The notes under the pieces: generated by a model
Told to the model about the DNA's origin: nothing
What the model saw: only the letters and a program-made list of their open reading frames with translations
Database searches by the model: none
Shown: piece after piece, positions 5,648 through 13,165 of the stretch
Numbering within the stretch: position 1 is the first letter of the stretch
How the letters are laid out: every line of letters starts with the position of its first letter
Made by a program: the position numbers and the translations under genes
IMG/VR virus record: IMGVR_UViG_3300034190_000781
Span: 1 to 25,751 of that record
DNA length: 25,751 nt
Origin: a virus
Reading direction: 5' to 3' (one strand)

Positions 5648-6125
5648 TAAACCACTCCGGCACTGCTCTACACTTCCATGTAGCAAAGTTTGATTTCTCT
5701 ACTATATAGTATTTCTGATAAGCATCAACGGTATCCTCACCTTTGCAGGCTTCGGGCATACATTGAGGTGGGTCAGAAAAGAATGTTTCAAAATCCATAT
5801 TCTTGGGAGACTTAAACAATGGTGCAAGCAACCGTTCTGTAGCATGGTGTTTGCCATACCGATAAGTGTACTCTGCCATAAGAGCAACCATGTGGTCGTA
5901 TAGCCATGTGTAATTTTCCAAACTGGAACGAACCCAAATAGTGCTTGGATGGTTCTTATGCGCCAGTTTATACAGACCCTTACGATCAGCATACTCATCA
6001 CCATCAAGAACACGATGTGCAGTGGAGAGCATCTGTGCGCTCTCCAGTATCATCTTGACCACATGCTTGTCACACATCATCTGTGCAGCAACAACGGGGT
6101 CACGGTCTAGATAGAATATGTTCAT
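5601..6125 (-). CDS. Conserved phage protein, possible DNA-glycosylase-like fold (174 aa)
   Basis: It opens MNIFYLDRDPVVAAQMMCDK and carries HVVKMILESAQMLSTAHR and HPSTIWVRSSLENYTWLYDH. I recall similar proteins as conserved in T4-like marine phages. The helical H...R..NY.WL pattern is loosely like the pyrimidine-dimer glycosylase (T4 endonuclease V) fold, but that is a weak guess. No signal peptide. The start shares ATGA with the 49-aa gene. Confidence 0.8.
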   Translation of the reverse strand: MNIFYLDRDPVVAAQMMCDKHVVKMILESAQMLSTAHRVLDGDEYADRKGLYKLAHKNHPSTIWVRSSLENYTWLYDHMVALMAEYTYRYGKHHATERLLAPLFKSPKNMDFETFFSDPPQCMPEACKGEDTVDAYQKYYIVEKSNFATWKCRAVPEWFNAKRELLGVHGAANA

Positions 6126-6271
6126 TCTTTTTCCTCATCATCTGCATAGGTATCTTGTATCCATTTGTAGTACTCAGGTGTACCGGGCTTAGGAGACTTT
6201 ACCATACCCGGCATATTCATGTCCAATAGTTCCTGTTGTCTCTTCAACCAAGCTTGATCTTCTCTGCTCAT
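6122..6271 (-). CDS. Small phage protein (49 aa)
   Basis: Starts MSREDQAWLKRQQELLDMNM, has PKPGTPEYYKWIQ in the middle, and an acidic tail (DDEEKE). GAGG lies 7 nt before the ATG. The stop overlaps the next ATG (ATGA), and the start overlaps the stop of a 12-codon mini-ORF, so it fits the coupled chain. Function unknown. Confidence 0.7.
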   Translation of the reverse strand: MSREDQAWLKRQQELLDMNMPGMVKSPKPGTPEYYKWIQDTYADDEEKE

Positions 6272-6306
6272 TTGATTTCCTCAAGAGTATCCATGATAGC
6301 ACTCAT
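6268..6306 (-). CDS. 12-codon coupling mini-ORF
   Basis: MSAIMDTLEEIK is joined by ATGA overlaps to the gene before it (stop at 6303) and the gene after it (ATG at 6271). It may serve to carry ribosomes to the 49-aa gene rather than make a functional peptide. Confidence 0.35.
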   Translation of the reverse strand: MSAIMDTLEEIK

Positions 6307-6536
6307 TCTTCTTTCCTTTTCGAATTCAACAATAACATCTTACCTTGTTTTTCATCTAATGTCAAGACCCTTTCAGTCTCAATCATGTCAATAATTATAG
6401 TTGTGATACCAACTTCCTTATCCAACTCAGCAATCTTTCTTTGTAGTTTTATCAGCGTTTCCTGATAATACTCAATCTCCTGTTGTTTCTTGAGTCTAGA
6501 CTCAATCAGGTCTGTCAGTGATATCACCTCTGCCAT
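6303..6536 (-). CDS. Coiled-coil phage protein (77 aa)
   Basis: MAEVISLTDLIESRLKKQQE is followed by a long heptad region (about 12-45: IEYYQETLIKLQRKIAELDK) and a short helical tail. Similar small proteins occur in T4-like marine phages as far as I recall. It probably oligomerises; function unknown. It overlaps the oxygenase gene by 13 nt. Confidence 0.75.
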   Translation of the reverse strand: MAEVISLTDLIESRLKKQQEIEYYQETLIKLQRKIAELDKEVGITTIIIDMIETERVLTLDEKQGKMLLLNSKRKEE

Positions 6537-7018
6537 GATAATCTTTCTATCATTGCATTCTTAGCATTACATTGAAATACGACGATTGGCCGCAATTCCT
6601 GACAATACTTTGAAACTGGTTGCCCTTGATGCATCTGGTCACAACTGAAAATTACTAACCGATTACCAACATATGAAACTAGAGTATCACCAATCAATGT
6701 TCCACCACCCCAATCAGATTGCCAATCCAATTTTGGATAATATATCATAGTGAAGTCACAAGCGTCATAATGCGCTTGTTGTTCCAACCCATGAGTGTGG
6801 CCAAGAATATAAGAGGAGTTAACGCAATCTAAACCCTCTAATTGGATTGATCCTACCAAATCTTTGAACAGGTCATCGATGAAAGGTTTTCCATCTGAAT
6901 ACCAGTGCTTATTGAGTAGTGGTGGAGTTATTGGTTGATACTCGTATGACCATTTTAAATGAGATATCTCCTGATCATATTTATTTGTATCCAGAACATT
7001 ATCAAATATTTCAATCAT
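6524..7018 (-). CDS. 2OG-Fe(II) oxygenase (prolyl-4-hydroxylase-like)
   Basis: 164 aa. The metal and co-substrate residues are in place: HxD at H83/D85 (HYDACDFTMIYYP), the distal His130 in SCDQMHQGQP, and Arg143 in ELRPIVVFQ for 2-oxoglutarate. The GGGTLIGD turn is typical of the double-stranded beta-helix. It should hydroxylate a protein or small molecule using O2 and 2-oxoglutarate. It overlaps the next oxygenase by 4 nt. Substrate unknown. Confidence 0.88.
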   Translation of the reverse strand: MIEIFDNVLDTNKYDQEISHLKWSYEYQPITPPLLNKHWYSDGKPFIDDLFKDLVGSIQLEGLDCVNSSYILGHTHGLEQQAHYDACDFTMIYYPKLDWQSDWGGGTLIGDTLVSYVGNRLVIFSCDQMHQGQPVSKYCQELRPIVVFQCNAKNAMIERLSWQR

Positions 7019-7542
7019 GGATTTTTTCTACTCTTAGGAACGTCCCAAACAAATGTCAACCTATCAACATCACCATTGTTGTATGACATATGTGGACGTT
7101 TATTGTCAAACCAAAAAAATGTGCCGGGTTCGATCTGGTGTGACTCATCTTCAACTGTGTACAAATATGTACCCTGCAAAGATAGATGATACCTATCCCG
7201 TGTCAGATAGTAATCACCTTCATCAACATGCAGACCTAGTGTATCACCCGGCCTCAACCTAAAAAATGCTGCTCGTGAATGTCGATGTAGTTTATAAGTC
7301 TTTAACCATTTCCTGATAGCAGGATAACGATAGTACATCGGCGTGTTCTGTTGTAGAACAGTCTTCTTAGGATCATCGTCAGGATGTTTCACCGCAGCCA
7401 TAGTGAGAGGCAAAAACCCATATGGTTTTGTATCCCCAGCAGCGCCTTGTAGTGACCCTGCGACAGCCCAATCCTCTTCTTTAATATCAGCGAGGATGGC
7501 ACTTACATCAATATTCTTTTCAATAAATCTGAAATGACTCAT
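7015..7542 (-). CDS. Aspartyl/asparaginyl beta-hydroxylase-like oxygenase
   Basis: 175 aa from the ATG at 7542, which shares ATGA with the upstream hydrolase stop; starts further upstream lie inside that gene. The fold residues are H105-V-D107 (LGLHVDEGD), H151 (NKRPHMSYNNGD) and R161 (DRLTFVWDV). Similar enzymes hydroxylate Asp or Asn side chains. It is recognisably related to the oxygenase at 21699-22304. Confidence 0.87.
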   Translation of the reverse strand: MSHFRFIEKNIDVSAILADIKEEDWAVAGSLQGAAGDTKPYGFLPLTMAAVKHPDDDPKKTVLQQNTPMYYRYPAIRKWLKTYKLHRHSRAAFFRLRPGDTLGLHVDEGDYYLTRDRYHLSLQGTYLYTVEDESHQIEPGTFFWFDNKRPHMSYNNGDVDRLTFVWDVPKSRKNP

Positions 7543-8048
7543 CGTTTCCATTTGTAGAAAATATGATCTTGTATTTCTACAGTCCTTGTTTTGGTCTTTG
7601 CCCATGCGGGTGACACATAGTCTGCATGGTAATGTGTTGCGCCATCAGTAATATCATAGAACGGCAGTTCATTTGATAAGATAGAATCAGCAAGACTCAA
7701 CATCTTATTATATGTAGTCTTGCTCTTTGGTTTGTCTGATTTACCATCACAGAACCATGAGAATTGACATCGATGCTTGACAGGAATTTTTACTTTGGGG
7801 TCTTTCCAAGATGGTCTAGTTGGTCCTTCTTGCACCACTTCACAGATTGTATTAGGAAACCTGTCATCATTTACACGATTAAGAACAACCGCCGTGACCG
7901 CCATCCATCCGGCAGTTCCTTGGTTCCTTGCTTCATAATACATGTTCTTTGCAAGACAAGTTGCAGACTCATCATATTGAACAGTGGGTGGATTAGGAGT
8001 TCCTACAACAATCGCAGTCCCAATTATAAATGCTTCAAGTCCGTTCAT
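7539..8048 (-). CDS. SleB-like cell-wall hydrolase
   Basis: 169 aa. A short hydrophobic N-terminus (LEAFIIGTAIVVG) could be a signal or anchor. The body has the hydrolase-2 pattern: LAKNMYYEARNQGTAGWMAV, AVVLNRVNDDRFPNTICEVV, QFSWFCDG and THYHADYVSPAW. SleB/CwlJ enzymes cleave peptidoglycan. With the T4-type lysozyme this gives the phage two muralytic enzymes, one possibly exported. Confidence 0.87.
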   Translation of the reverse strand: MNGLEAFIIGTAIVVGTPNPPTVQYDESATCLAKNMYYEARNQGTAGWMAVTAVVLNRVNDDRFPNTICEVVQEGPTRPSWKDPKVKIPVKHRCQFSWFCDGKSDKPKSKTTYNKMLSLADSILSNELPFYDITDGATHYHADYVSPAWAKTKTRTVEIQDHIFYKWKR

Positions 8049-8230
8049 GCTTCACCCATTTGTTCAGTGATATACCGTTTGGCATACCGAGATGCCTCAG
8101 ACGAACAAAAGAACTTCTCTGCATCCTCACAGATTTCATCAACAGTAAAATCAAACGGTTTCGGAGCATCGAAGAAATAACCATCTACGAACTCTTCGAC
8201 ATCCATCATGAAGTTTTTCATCTTAGACAT
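8045..8230 (-). CDS. Small acidic phage protein (61 aa)
   Basis: MSKMKNFMMDVEEFVDGYFF, then an acidic helix (VDEICEDAEKFFCSSEASRY). AAGGAGG lies 6 nt before the ATG. It overlaps genes on both sides (4 and 8 nt). Function unknown. Confidence 0.7.
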   Translation of the reverse strand: MSKMKNFMMDVEEFVDGYFFDAPKPFDFTVDEICEDAEKFFCSSEASRYAKRYITEQMGEA

Positions 8231-8405
8231 TAACAGCCTCCTTTACATTCCAAACCATACCATCACGCATTGCACTCGCAGTAAGAAAAACCTCATTACC
8301 GTTTATGCCCTCAAAGACCAGATTGATCTTGTCACCGTTACGTTCAACTCGCTTCAGTCCAGCAAGTTTCGTCATTACTGCACCACCCATATCAACTTCA
8401 ATCAT
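8223..8405 (-). CDS. Small phage protein (60 aa)
   Basis: MIEVDMGGAVMTKLAGLKRV, then a beta-rich stretch (KINLVFEGINGNEVFLTAS). No motif recognised. The start shares ATGA with the metallopeptidase stop. Confidence 0.7.
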   Translation of the reverse strand: MIEVDMGGAVMTKLAGLKRVERNGDKINLVFEGINGNEVFLTASAMRDGMVWNVKEAVNV

Positions 8406-8827
8406 ACTGTATATTCCTCTTCAAATTTTTTCAACAGGTCACCCTGCATGGCATATGCCTCAATCTCCCAAGGCTCATCCTCATATGCAGTAGTATTATC
8501 ATAGACCTTACCCATGTACATCTTACGAAATCCATCAAGGTCTTTCATCTTGCGAGTGGCACCCTGCCACACATGCACCATCTCATGACAGACAGTCTCA
8601 ATCAGTTCTCCACCCGTCAGATTCTTATCAACGTCGATATAGAAGTCACGATTGTCTTCACCTTCGTAACACCAACCGGCAACGCCCTCACTCTTGAGGT
8701 TCTTGATATTCACCTCAATCTCAAGGGTACGCATTCGAGGCATCAACTCACTGATGCAAAAGTCAATAACGTCCTTAACGAGAGCACGTTTTAACTTCGT
8801 AGACCCTATGACATTGATGTAGTTCAT
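8402..8827 (-). CDS. SprT-like zinc metallopeptidase
   Basis: 141 aa from the ATG at 8827. HEMVH (H81, E82, H85) in ETVCHEMVHVWQG is the gluzincin zinc site, and EPWEIEAYAMQ could supply the third ligand. The start is fixed by AAGGG at 6-nt spacing and by the promoter at 8853-8881, whose predicted +1 (about 8846) lies downstream of an alternative ATG at 8881. SprT-like proteases act on DNA-protein crosslinks in some organisms; the phage substrate is unknown. Confidence 0.82.
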   Translation of the reverse strand: MNYINVIGSTKLKRALVKDVIDFCISELMPRMRTLEIEVNIKNLKSEGVAGWCYEGEDNRDFYIDVDKNLTGGELIETVCHEMVHVWQGATRKMKDLDGFRKMYMGKVYDNTTAYEDEPWEIEAYAMQGDLLKKFEEEYTV

Positions 8828-8852
8828 ATCAACCCTTTTCCGATTATGTCTT

Positions 8853-8881
8853 ATATTACCATGTCCAGAAGGATTTGTCAA
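8853..8881 (-). promoter_or_regulatory. sigma70-like promoter for the metallopeptidase
   Basis: TTGACA (8881-8876), a 17-nt spacer ending TGG, then TAATAT (8858-8853). The start near 8846 gives a leader of about 19 nt. It directly follows the terminator at 8884-8915. Confidence 0.75.
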
Positions 8882-8883
8882 GA

Positions 8884-8915
8884 GCTAAAATGACCCCCTA
8901 GAGATAAAGGGGGCC
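8884..8915 (-). terminator. Intrinsic terminator overlapping the end of the 116-aa gene
   Basis: GGCCCCCT (8915-8908) pairs with AGGGGGTC (8899-8892) over 8 bp with one G-U, followed by ATTTTAG. The first arm contains the last sense codons and the loop ends in the stop codon. Confidence 0.65.
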
Positions 8916-9248
8916 AGTCCAGTTGATGGTGTAACCACCGTCGAGGATGTTACCCCGTGCTTTGTTCCGAGCAGGAGCATTGTATCCAGCTGCTTTCAGA
9001 ATGTCGCCCTTCTTGAACTTCTTGTCGTTGTCGGTATTGACAACAAAACCCCAAACGCTACCACCTTCGGTAAATACCTTGATGTATTTATTACCAACCT
9101 TGAAGGTAATCTTCTCGTTGAACTCAGCGATCATCTTCTCGTTGATTTCCGTCAGGGCGTCTAGACCCTTGGCACCAGCACACCGTGTGGTCCAGTTGAG
9201 GTAGTCTGCTTTGATGTTCTCAATCAGGGTGGTCATTTCGTTGTTCAT
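8898..9248 (-). CDS. Conserved phage protein (116 aa)
   Basis: It carries ITFKVGNKYIKVFTEGGSVW, then GFVVNTDNDKKFKKGDILKA and ARGNILDGGYTINWTGPLYL. From memory this C-terminal pattern recurs widely in T4-like phages, but I know no function. It has its own sigma70-like promoter and terminator, so it is a single-gene, probably early, unit. AAGG precedes the ATG. Confidence 0.85.
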   Translation of the reverse strand: MNNEMTTLIENIKADYLNWTTRCAGAKGLDALTEINEKMIAEFNEKITFKVGNKYIKVFTEGGSVWGFVVNTDNDKKFKKGDILKAAGYNAPARNKARGNILDGGYTINWTGPLYL

Positions 9249-9277
9249 GTCTCTTTCCTTTTCTCAGTTTATAACTA

Positions 9278-9306
9278 ACTATACCATACGGATTCGGATA
9301 TGTCAA
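9278..9306 (-). promoter_or_regulatory. sigma70-like promoter for the 116-aa gene
   Basis: TTGACA (9306-9301), a 17-nt spacer ending TGG (extended -10), then TATAGT (9283-9278). The start near 9271 gives a leader of about 23 nt. Confidence 0.8.
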
Positions 9307-9334
9307 CAAAAAAATGACCTATTTTGAAAGTTTT

Positions 9335-9832
9335 TTAGCCACCTGATGCCATACCCTTGGCCTGTGGATACTGAGCGGGTTCGATTCGTTTGTATTCATC
9401 ATCCCAATCAAACGCTTCCTTGACCACATTATCAGATAGACCCTTGTACTTACGATGCAGGGACTTATTCTTTGCAGCAACCAACAGTTCAGCCTCATCC
9501 TGCTGAAGTGCTTCAAGCATCTGAACAAACATCATCTCACGTTTATTCTGAGACATGCCGGGATTACCACCTCTGATAAAGTGATACAATTTCCTGACCT
9601 CTTGCTGCAATGAAGTATGCTCTGTTCCGTCTGGTGCATCATTCGGTGTGTATGGTACATCACCTTCGGGTAATTCCCATACGATATTTGGATCAAAAGA
9701 TGATTTGCAGATCATGCGAAGTGCATCAGTCTGGTACTGCCTCAAAAATTGAACTTTATCTTTCTTTGTTTTGATCTTAGAAACCTGTGTTAAGATTTCA
9801 GCAAAACTGCGTGTGTATGTGTCGATTGCCAT
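9335..9832 (-). CDS. Conserved phage protein, DUF6433-like (165 aa)
   Basis: The pattern VSKIKTKKDKVQFLRQYQTD, SFDPNIVWELPEGDVPY, LQQEVRKLYHFIRGGNPG, and LLVAAKNKSLHRKYKGLSDN resembles a T4-like phage family of unknown function often found beside RNase H. It is mostly helical, with no catalytic motif. It shares a TAATG junction with RNase H, with GGAG 7 nt before the ATG. Confidence 0.8.
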   Translation of the reverse strand: MAIDTYTRSFAEILTQVSKIKTKKDKVQFLRQYQTDALRMICKSSFDPNIVWELPEGDVPYTPNDAPDGTEHTSLQQEVRKLYHFIRGGNPGMSQNKREMMFVQMLEALQQDEAELLVAAKNKSLHRKYKGLSDNVVKEAFDWDDEYKRIEPAQYPQAKGMASGG

Positions 9833-10674
9833 TAGAATTCTCCTATCGATTCAACGAGGTTCCTCAACCTCTTCTCTGTAAAATAATTTAGTAGTTTGCT
9901 ACGATCACCTTCTGGTGCATTATGATATGCTGTACAACATTCCATAAACAACTCAGGCGGTGATTCTCTGAGGTCAATCAGTCTCTTGTTTCTCTGAAAG
10001 TTTCGTTTGACCTCATCGTTAGGAAACTCTCCCTCAACCATAGCCTGAATTTTCTTCCTACTCAGAGGTTTCTGTCGCAGCCCATCCACAAAGGTATTGT
10101 CTGGTGATAACACGTTTGGAATACCATCACTACTGTCGCCCTTCAGAACATGCTCACTTAGATAGACATCTGGGTCAACACCATTGACAAACTTCTTGGT
10201 GATGGGACTGTATTGTGTCACATTACGGAACTTCTGCAACTGAATGAAATCCTTGTCGCCTGACAGGATCAACGTCTTACCGTTGTCGAACTCCAGTTCA
10301 CCACACAGTGCAGCAATGATATCATCTGCCTCTGCACCATACACCTCAAGATGTTTGTAGGGAAAGAACTCTTTCAGTTCTGATTTGACTGCGTTCAACA
10401 CTTCGAAGATGGCATCCCAATCATTTGTGGATTTTTCTCTACCCTTCTTACGATTGTGCTTGTACTCAGGATAATAATCCCGACGCCAGTAGTGTTTGGA
10501 GTCATAGCATAGAACCAACTCACCATACTCTTCGCAAAACTTCATGCGATACATGCGTAGTGAATTGAGAATCATATGACGAACCATATCCTCATCAGGT
10601 TTGGTCTGCTTTGTCATATGCAGATGCATCATAACGGATGCAACTGAAATCTGGTTCATATCAACTAAAATCAT
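9832..10674 (-). CDS. rnh: T4-type RNase H (5'-3' flap exonuclease)
   Basis: 280 aa (T4 305). FEN1/RNase H acidic residues are visible: D5, D58 (LCYDSKHYWR), E115/D117/D118 (YGAEADDII), D140/D142 (LSGDKDFIQL) and D180/D183 (LKGDSSDGIPN). It removes RNA primers from lagging-strand fragments. A late box sits just upstream, although host-type transcription from upstream genes is also likely. Confidence 0.93.
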   Translation of the reverse strand: MILVDMNQISVASVMMHLHMTKQTKPDEDMVRHMILNSLRMYRMKFCEEYGELVLCYDSKHYWRRDYYPEYKHNRKKGREKSTNDWDAIFEVLNAVKSELKEFFPYKHLEVYGAEADDIIAALCGELEFDNGKTLILSGDKDFIQLQKFRNVTQYSPITKKFVNGVDPDVYLSEHVLKGDSSDGIPNVLSPDNTFVDGLRQKPLSRKKIQAMVEGEFPNDEVKRNFQRNKRLIDLRESPPELFMECCTAYHNAPEGDRSKLLNYFTEKRLRNLVESIGEF

Positions 10675-10685
10675 AATTTCTCTTT

Positions 10686-11345
10686 CTACTTATTTATAAT
10701 GGTCGCATTGAAGCTCATCATGCGTCGTTCACCTTCTACAGAGAAGGGATACACAAGATGCTTCAACCAAGATGGAAACACAAGGAACTTGCCCACCTCT
10801 GGTTTAAATTTTATATTGTCTGCACGAAATGATTGTGACTCACCAAACCCAAATTCGATCAAACCCTTGGCTGGATAGTGGTCTTGAAAATCTTCTTTCC
10901 ACTCATCATTCATACCATCTGGCACCTTGAGATAAACACCAGCAGAGAAGTCACCGTTGTGGTGGTGAAAGGGATTGAAATCACCAGCATACTGACTTAC
11001 CACCCAACTATGAGTCAGATGGATATTGTCGAGGGTTGGTTTTCTTCCAGTTTCCATTCGGGTCCACGGGTTGTTTCTCTTCTTATCAATCATGTGAAGC
11101 AGATAATCCAGACAGCCCTGTTTCATAGTCTTGAATAGAAATGACCTATCGCCGGGGTCAGTGACAGGAATCAAAATCTCCTTGTTCACCTTACCAACAA
11201 GTTTGTGTGACCAATCCCACTGTTTGCTCTTTTCTTCACTTGACAAAACATCATCAGCAACGTCATTGACGATATCAACAAATCGTTCTGGAACAGTTGT
11301 CTCTAAAATCATAGGACTAAATGGTTCATGAAACTTCGGGGTCAT
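10686..11345 (-). CDS. 2OG-Fe(II) oxygenase (2OG-FeII_Oxy_5-like)
   Basis: 219 aa. FNPFHHHNGDFSAGVYLKVP (H127-H129, D132) and WLKHLVYPF (H196) with SVEGERRMMSFN (R208) give the Fe and 2-oxoglutarate site of the phage 2OG oxygenase family. The ATG at 11345 is preferred: AGAGG is 6 nt away, while it abuts the ATG at 11351. It overlaps the 3' end of the upstream gene by 20 nt. Substrate unknown. Confidence 0.85.
   Translation of the reverse strand: MTPKFHEPFSPMILETTVPERFVDIVNDVADDVLSSEEKSKQWDWSHKLVGKVNKEILIPVTDPGDRSFLFKTMKQGCLDYLLHMIDKKRNNPWTRMETGRKPTLDNIHLTHSWVVSQYAGDFNPFHHHNGDFSAGVYLKVPDGMNDEWKEDFQDHYPAKGLIEFGFGESQSFRADNIKFKPEVGKFLVFPSWLKHLVYPFSVEGERRMMSFNATIINK
10691..10698 (-). promoter_or_regulatory. 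Possible T4-type late promoter box
   Basis: TATAAATA on the minus strand, overlapping the end of the oxygenase gene. The predicted start near 10685 leaves only about 11 nt before the rnh ATG, so it is less secure than the other boxes. Confidence 0.45.
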
Positions 11346-11739
11346 CGTCATCCTCTATCAAATTTGCAAGTTCAACAATTGTTTCGAAGTCAACTTCTGT
11401 TTCAAAAGAACCACCTTCATCATCATGAATATCAACATACTCTTCCATGAACTTCTGTGTTATGTGAGTCATTCCCATATCTCTATATATAGAACCGTTT
11501 ACCATCGAAATAACCATTGCCATGTCACGAATGAAAGTCTTTGCACTAACATCAATACCATTCTCGCTCATAGTGTGAATCATCTGAACCATCAAACTCT
11601 GAGTAAGTTCCTCAGCGAATTGAATGTCCTGTTGCATGGCAATAACATCGGTATCAGGAAGTTTTACTTCTCTTCCGCTTTTTGCGAGCCACGGGCCCTT
11701 TATCACGTTCTCCGGTGGCGTCGTCTCTTGGTCGCTCAT
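11326..11739 (-). CDS. Conserved phage protein with acidic tail (137 aa)
   Basis: Start taken at MSDQETTPPENV (11739) with GAGG 9 nt upstream; an ATG at 11745 is possible. The middle is helical (DIQFAEELTQSLMVQMIHTM), and the C-terminus is strongly acidic (LIEDDDDPEVS). It overlaps the upstream gene by 86 nt. Function unknown. Confidence 0.75.
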   Translation of the reverse strand: MSDQETTPPENVIKGPWLAKSGREVKLPDTDVIAMQQDIQFAEELTQSLMVQMIHTMSENGIDVSAKTFIRDMAMVISMVNGSIYRDMGMTHITQKFMEEYVDIHDDEGGSFETEVDFETIVELANLIEDDDDPEVS

Positions 11740-12283
11740 TTCCATATTCCTCTTCAAACATTTCTTGTGTATAGACGCATCCCATATCAGGATAGAAAGT
11801 ACCTACGTCTCGTTTAGGTTGACCTTTGCGTGGGCCATACCAGTAGTATCCTAATGCAACACATCTGTTGCGTATTTTACCTTGTTGTTGTTCTCCATAG
11901 AACATGTCCACCCAAACACCATCACGAAGGTATTTTTGCATATTACGAATGTACGCATCATGATTAGCAAGTCTTGCTTCTGCACCTTTAACCTTTTGTC
12001 TTACAGCAGCACGTTCAGACTTTGCATAATCCTGTTGAACCTTGATCCACTCCTTAACTCTCTTGGGACTCAGTTGGTGATCATCAGGTAGATCACGCAA
12101 ACTTTCATGGACCCCCGACTTACCATAGTTAGGATTCTTTGCTGCCCGTGCCTCTCTTGCTTTTGCAAGACGTTCTGATGCAGCTGCCCGTTGTTCCTCA
12201 GTCATAGGTTTGCGGGGTTTGCGTTTCTTAGGCGCTTTCCATTCACTATTATCTGTGGTCGCAGTGATTTTCTTTTTAGCCAT
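11654..12283 (-). CDS. Conserved basic phage protein (209 aa)
   Basis: A Lys/Arg/Ala-rich N-terminus (KAPKKRKPRKPMTEEQRAAA) leads into a helical region, then NMQKYLRDGVWVDMFYGEQQ, GYYWYGPRKGQPKRDVGTFY and PDMGCVYTQEMFEEEYG. Proteins with this layout are common in T4-like marine phages; the basic stretch suggests nucleic-acid binding. AAAGGG precedes the ATG. The last 86 nt overlap the next gene in another frame. Confidence 0.8.
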   Translation of the reverse strand: MAKKKITATTDNSEWKAPKKRKPRKPMTEEQRAAASERLAKAREARAAKNPNYGKSGVHESLRDLPDDHQLSPKRVKEWIKVQQDYAKSERAAVRQKVKGAEARLANHDAYIRNMQKYLRDGVWVDMFYGEQQQGKIRNRCVALGYYWYGPRKGQPKRDVGTFYPDMGCVYTQEMFEEEYGNERPRDDATGERDKGPVARKKRKRSKTS

Positions 12284-12285
12284 TG

Positions 12286-12570
12286 TTATCCCTTTAGGAA
12301 ATATTGAAAGATACCGTTGAGAAAGATTGCACAGGCAACTGCGTTCACAACGATGAGTGATCTATCGTTCCACATGATAGAAACCCATAACCAACCAGAA
12401 ACCCCAATAAACTGTAGATACATGTTGTAGGGATAAAGGTTGTTTGTGGTCATAATCATTGCCACGATAAGAACTAGTGACGACGCCCACTTAACGTACC
12501 AACTAAGAGGATGGTCATGTTTAAGCGGAGTAGACGTTGTAGAAGGATTTTGATGTTCCTTCAATTCCAT
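12286..12570 (-). CDS. Small inner-membrane protein, three TM segments (94 aa)
   Basis: A hydrophilic N-terminus (HDHPLSWYVKW) is followed by three hydrophobic stretches (about 27-41, 52-66 and 73-91). Similar proteins occur beside small conserved genes in marine myophages as I recall. No enzymatic motif. AAGGA is 8 nt before the ATG, overlapping the end of bS21. Confidence 0.78.
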   Translation of the reverse strand: MELKEHQNPSTTSTPLKHDHPLSWYVKWASSLVLIVAMIMTTNNLYPYNMYLQFIGVSGWLWVSIMWNDRSLIVVNAVACAIFLNGIFQYFLKG

Positions 12571-12572
12571 TT

Positions 12573-12776
12573 TTAGTATCCTTGTTCAGCCATTCGTTTT
12601 TCAAGATTACGTTTCTGTCGGCGTTTAGCTGCAGCACGTTCGTGTCGCCTCTTCTCACCCTTCGATGTGTAGAACTCTCGTTCTCTAAGTTCATTAAAGA
12701 ACCCGTCTTCTGTGAGTTTCTTTTTCAAAATCCTCATTGCTTTTTCAACATTATTGTTACGCACTTCAACTCTCAC
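12573..12776 (-). CDS. rpsU: Ribosomal protein bS21 homologue
   Basis: 67 aa with the full bS21 pattern: VEVRNNNVEKAMRILKKKLT, FFNELREREFYTSKGEKRR and a basic helix (RAAAKRRQKRNLEKR). bS21 sits near the anti-Shine-Dalgarno region of the 30S subunit and exchanges readily, so a phage copy could bias initiation toward phage mRNAs. Start is GTG, GAAGGAG at 7 nt, in a GTGA overlap with the deaminase stop. It has its own promoter within the deaminase gene. Confidence 0.93.
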   Translation of the reverse strand: MRVEVRNNNVEKAMRILKKKLTEDGFFNELREREFYTSKGEKRRHERAAAKRRQKRNLEKRMAEQGY

Positions 12777-13165
12777 ACTAATTCTCCTTCTTTTGAATAG
12801 TATACACTCTTTAGGTCAAATAAGTCAATGCACTTTTTGCATCCAATACATGGTTTTGACATACCAGTAATCCATTTTCTGTTCGCCTTATCTCTCTTTG
12901 CCCTTACAATATATAGTTCACACTTCGACAAGTCTTCTACATCAACAGACTTGAGTGCGTTCTTGATTGCATGGACCTCTGCGTGAAAAAATACCGCATC
13001 CTTGTTCTTGCGAAATCTAGCTTGAAATGGGTGGGTCTTCTTATGACAATATCCATAAGATACAACCTTACCTTTGCGTACCACTGCTGCAGCAATTCTT
13101 GCACCACGGACAGGTTCTACTGCTTGTGCAAGTTTGAAAGTATCATTGAAGATTTCAGCGTTCAT
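12773..13165 (-). CDS. Cytidine/dCMP deaminase-like zinc enzyme
   Basis: 130 aa from the ATG at 13165 (TGATG junction). The zinc-site signature is present: HAE (H61, E63) in VFFHAEVHAIKNAL and PCxxC (C106, C109) in SKPCIGCKKCI. It probably deaminates a cytosine nucleotide, feeding the same pool as the RNR. It has no ATP or allosteric extension. The substrate (cytidine, dCMP or a modified base) is not readable. Confidence 0.83.
   Translation of the reverse strand: MNAEIFNDTFKLAQAVEPVRGARIAAAVVRKGKVVSYGYCHKKTHPFQARFRKNKDAVFFHAEVHAIKNALKSVDVEDLSKCELYIVRAKRDKANRKWITGMSKPCIGCKKCIDLFDLKSVYYSKEGELV
12799..12828 (-). promoter_or_regulatory. sigma70-like promoter for bS21
   Basis: TTGACT (12828-12823), an 18-nt spacer, then TATACT (12804-12799). 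The start near 12792 gives a leader of about 16 nt with GAAGGAG. It lies in the 3' end of the deaminase gene. Confidence 0.6.
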
